Positions 5,785 through 6,600 of a stretch of 6,600 nt of DNA are shown in pieces (the stretch's first letter is position 1; every line of letters starts with the position of its first letter). The notes under the pieces were generated by a model that worked only from the letters and a program-made list of their open reading frames with translations, ran no database searches and was not told the origin of the DNA. Both the position numbers and the translations under genes were made by a program. This DNA is from Methylovulum sp. (GTDB lineage Bacteria; Pseudomonadota; Gammaproteobacteria; Methylococcales; Methylomonadaceae), in the NCBI GenBank assembly GCA_028713595.1, contig JAQTNZ010000152.1, forward strand, positions 1-6,600, read 5' to 3'.

Positions 5785-6246
5785 ATGAGTTTTGTCGTAG
5801 AAAAAGATAATGGCCTGATACCACAAATCCTCTCGGCCATTTTGGACGAGTGCGTCAACGGCGTGACCCTTGCCGACCCTGATCTTGAAGGCGCACCGAT
5901 TGTCTATGCCAACAAGGCTTTTGAGCGCCTGACCGGTTATAGCAACGCGGACATCATTGGGCATAACTGCCGTTTCCTGCAAGGGGTCGATAGGGAACAG
6001 CCGGAACGCTATTTGATTGCCGAAGCGGTGAAAGCGGGGCAGGGCATTGAAGTCACCCTGCGCAATTACCGCAAAGATGGTGAATTGTTTTATAACCATT
6101 TGAAAATAAGCCCCTTATATGACCGCAAGGGCAGGGTTATTTATTATTTGGGTGTGCAGTACGATGTGACCTATCAAGTCAACGCCAAAAATGAGATAGC
6201 CGAACTCACCAGTTTGCTGGATGCGTTTTCCGGGAAGGCCGTTTAG
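5785..6246 (+). CDS. Short LOV protein (effectorless blue-light photoreceptor)
   Basis: Protein of 153 residues consisting of one PAS/LOV domain with short flanking helices. LOV domains bind FMN or FAD; blue light forms a flavin-cysteine bond. All the key sites are present: GHNCRFLQG (residues 59-67) with photoactive Cys62, Asn61, Arg63 for the flavin phosphate and Gln66; NYRKDGELFYNHL (94-106) with the two flavin-ring contacts Asn94 and Asn104; and GVQYDVT (123-129) with the signalling Gln125. VYANKAFERLTGY (40-52) is the PAS core start. Helices flank the core: residues 10-23 (A'-alpha type) and about 131-149 (J-alpha type). There is no kinase, HTH or GGDEF domain, as in the Pseudomonas putida short LOV proteins (about 140-150 residues). 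GGAG (5773-5776) is 8 nt before the ATG, within the end of the SRPBCC gene, so the two are translationally coupled. It probably acts through dimer changes on a partner encoded elsewhere or in this operon. Confidence 0.92.
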   Translation: MSFVVEKDNGLIPQILSAILDECVNGVTLADPDLEGAPIVYANKAFERLTGYSNADIIGHNCRFLQGVDREQPERYLIAEAVKAGQGIEVTLRNYRKDGELFYNHLKISPLYDRKGRVIYYLGVQYDVTYQVNAKNEIAELTSLLDAFSGKAV

Positions 6247-6294
6247 TATTGGCAAGGCGGGGCAGATTGTATCCCCAAGCAAAAAACATAACCC

Positions 6295-6300
6295 AGAGGT
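6295..6300 (+). promoter_or_regulatory. Ribosome binding site of the membrane protein gene
   Basis: AGAGGT with a 5-nt spacer to the ATG at 6306. It supports that start for a gene which runs off the window. Confidence 0.6.
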
Positions 6301-6305
6301 AAGCC

Positions 6306-6600
6306 ATGAATCCAGCCAATCCATTACCACTCGCAGAAGCCAGCCAACATAGCGGCTTTTTGTTCAATGAAATGCTGTTCGGACTGGCGATGGTGGCGTT
6401 TGCCGTGCTGATGGTCATGGAGCGCGTCCAGCCTTACCGAAAATTTACCAATAAAATCAGCAAGGAATCGTTTGTCACCAATACCACGGCCTTTTTGTTC
6501 AACAACATCATCCTGACTGTTTTACGCGCCTCGTCATTGTTTTTTATTGCCCAACGCTTTTCCAGCTTTGGATTGTTAAGTGATCTGGGCAATGGCCCGC
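6306..6600 (+). CDS. Sterol desaturase/fatty acid hydroxylase-like membrane protein, N-terminal part
   Basis: Partial gene: 98 codons from ATG 6306 with no stop, continuing beyond the right edge. The N-terminus is polar (1-20), followed by a membrane helix at about 22-38 (MLFGLAMVAFAVLMV), an ERVQPYRKF segment (39-47) and a second hydrophobic region at about 62-84. The helix, the E-R-x-x-P element after it and the basic loop before helix 2 resemble the start of sterol desaturase/fatty acid hydroxylase superfamily proteins, which are di-iron oxygenases of the membrane. The diagnostic histidine boxes lie further downstream and are not in the window, so this is a tentative call; another polytopic membrane protein is possible. 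It follows the LOV gene by 59 nt in the same direction with no strong terminator between, so it is likely in the SRPBCC-LOV operon. Confidence 0.6.
   Translation, partial: MNPANPLPLAEASQHSGFLFNEMLFGLAMVAFAVLMVMERVQPYRKFTNKISKESFVTNTTAFLFNNIILTVLRASSLFFIAQRFSSFGLLSDLGNGP

Noticed and set aside
6259..6276. GGGG...CCCC hairpin between the LOV and membrane protein genes as a terminator
   Set aside because: Only 4 bp with a 10-nt loop, and it is followed by A's rather than T's, so it gives no reason to end the operon there.

Overview
The window looks like chromosomal DNA from a moderate-GC gammaproteobacterium. The first two genes match the TusD/TusC (DsrE/DsrF) sulfur-relay family, and the remaining genes have the compact spacing and codon choice of that group. 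A methanotroph (Methylococcales) or a Thiotrichales-type sulfur bacterium would fit, but this is an inference and no marker gene settles it. No rRNA, tRNA, CRISPR array, transposase or integrase gene was seen.

Layout. (1) Positions 1-1023, + strand: the 3' end of tusD, then tusC 1 nt later, then an ASCH-domain protein after 60 nt with its own possible -10 box. The usual third subunit gene, tusB, is not between or after them. (2) Positions 1024-1245: a convergent intergenic region with a long inverted repeat. (3) Positions 1246-4433, - strand: a Wzx/MOP-type polysaccharide flippase (upstream) and an exported amidohydrolase (downstream). They are separated by about 350 nt of non-coding DNA rich in ATGCC/GGCAT inverted repeats. 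The two proteins share the start M-x-N-K-R-Q-G-T. (4) Positions 4559-5179, + strand: a left-handed beta-helix acyltransferase, divergent from the flippase across a shared promoter region. The two could serve export and acetyl decoration of a surface glycan. (5) Positions 5287-6600, + strand: three closely spaced genes for an SRPBCC (START/polyketide-cyclase-like) protein, an effectorless short LOV protein with an intact flavin-binding and cysteine motif, and the N-terminal part of a polytopic membrane protein that resembles the sterol desaturase/fatty acid hydroxylase family.

The most interesting part is region 5. The LOV domain has the photoactive cysteine and the flavin-contacting Asn, Arg and Gln residues but no output domain, so its partner must be another protein. 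The translationally coupled SRPBCC protein (3 nt between stop and start) and the membrane oxidase-like protein are the obvious candidates. This would be a blue-light-responsive lipid or isoprenoid module, which is a hypothesis from gene order. Second in interest is the sulfur-relay operon that lacks tusB and carries an RNA-binding-type ASCH gene in its place.
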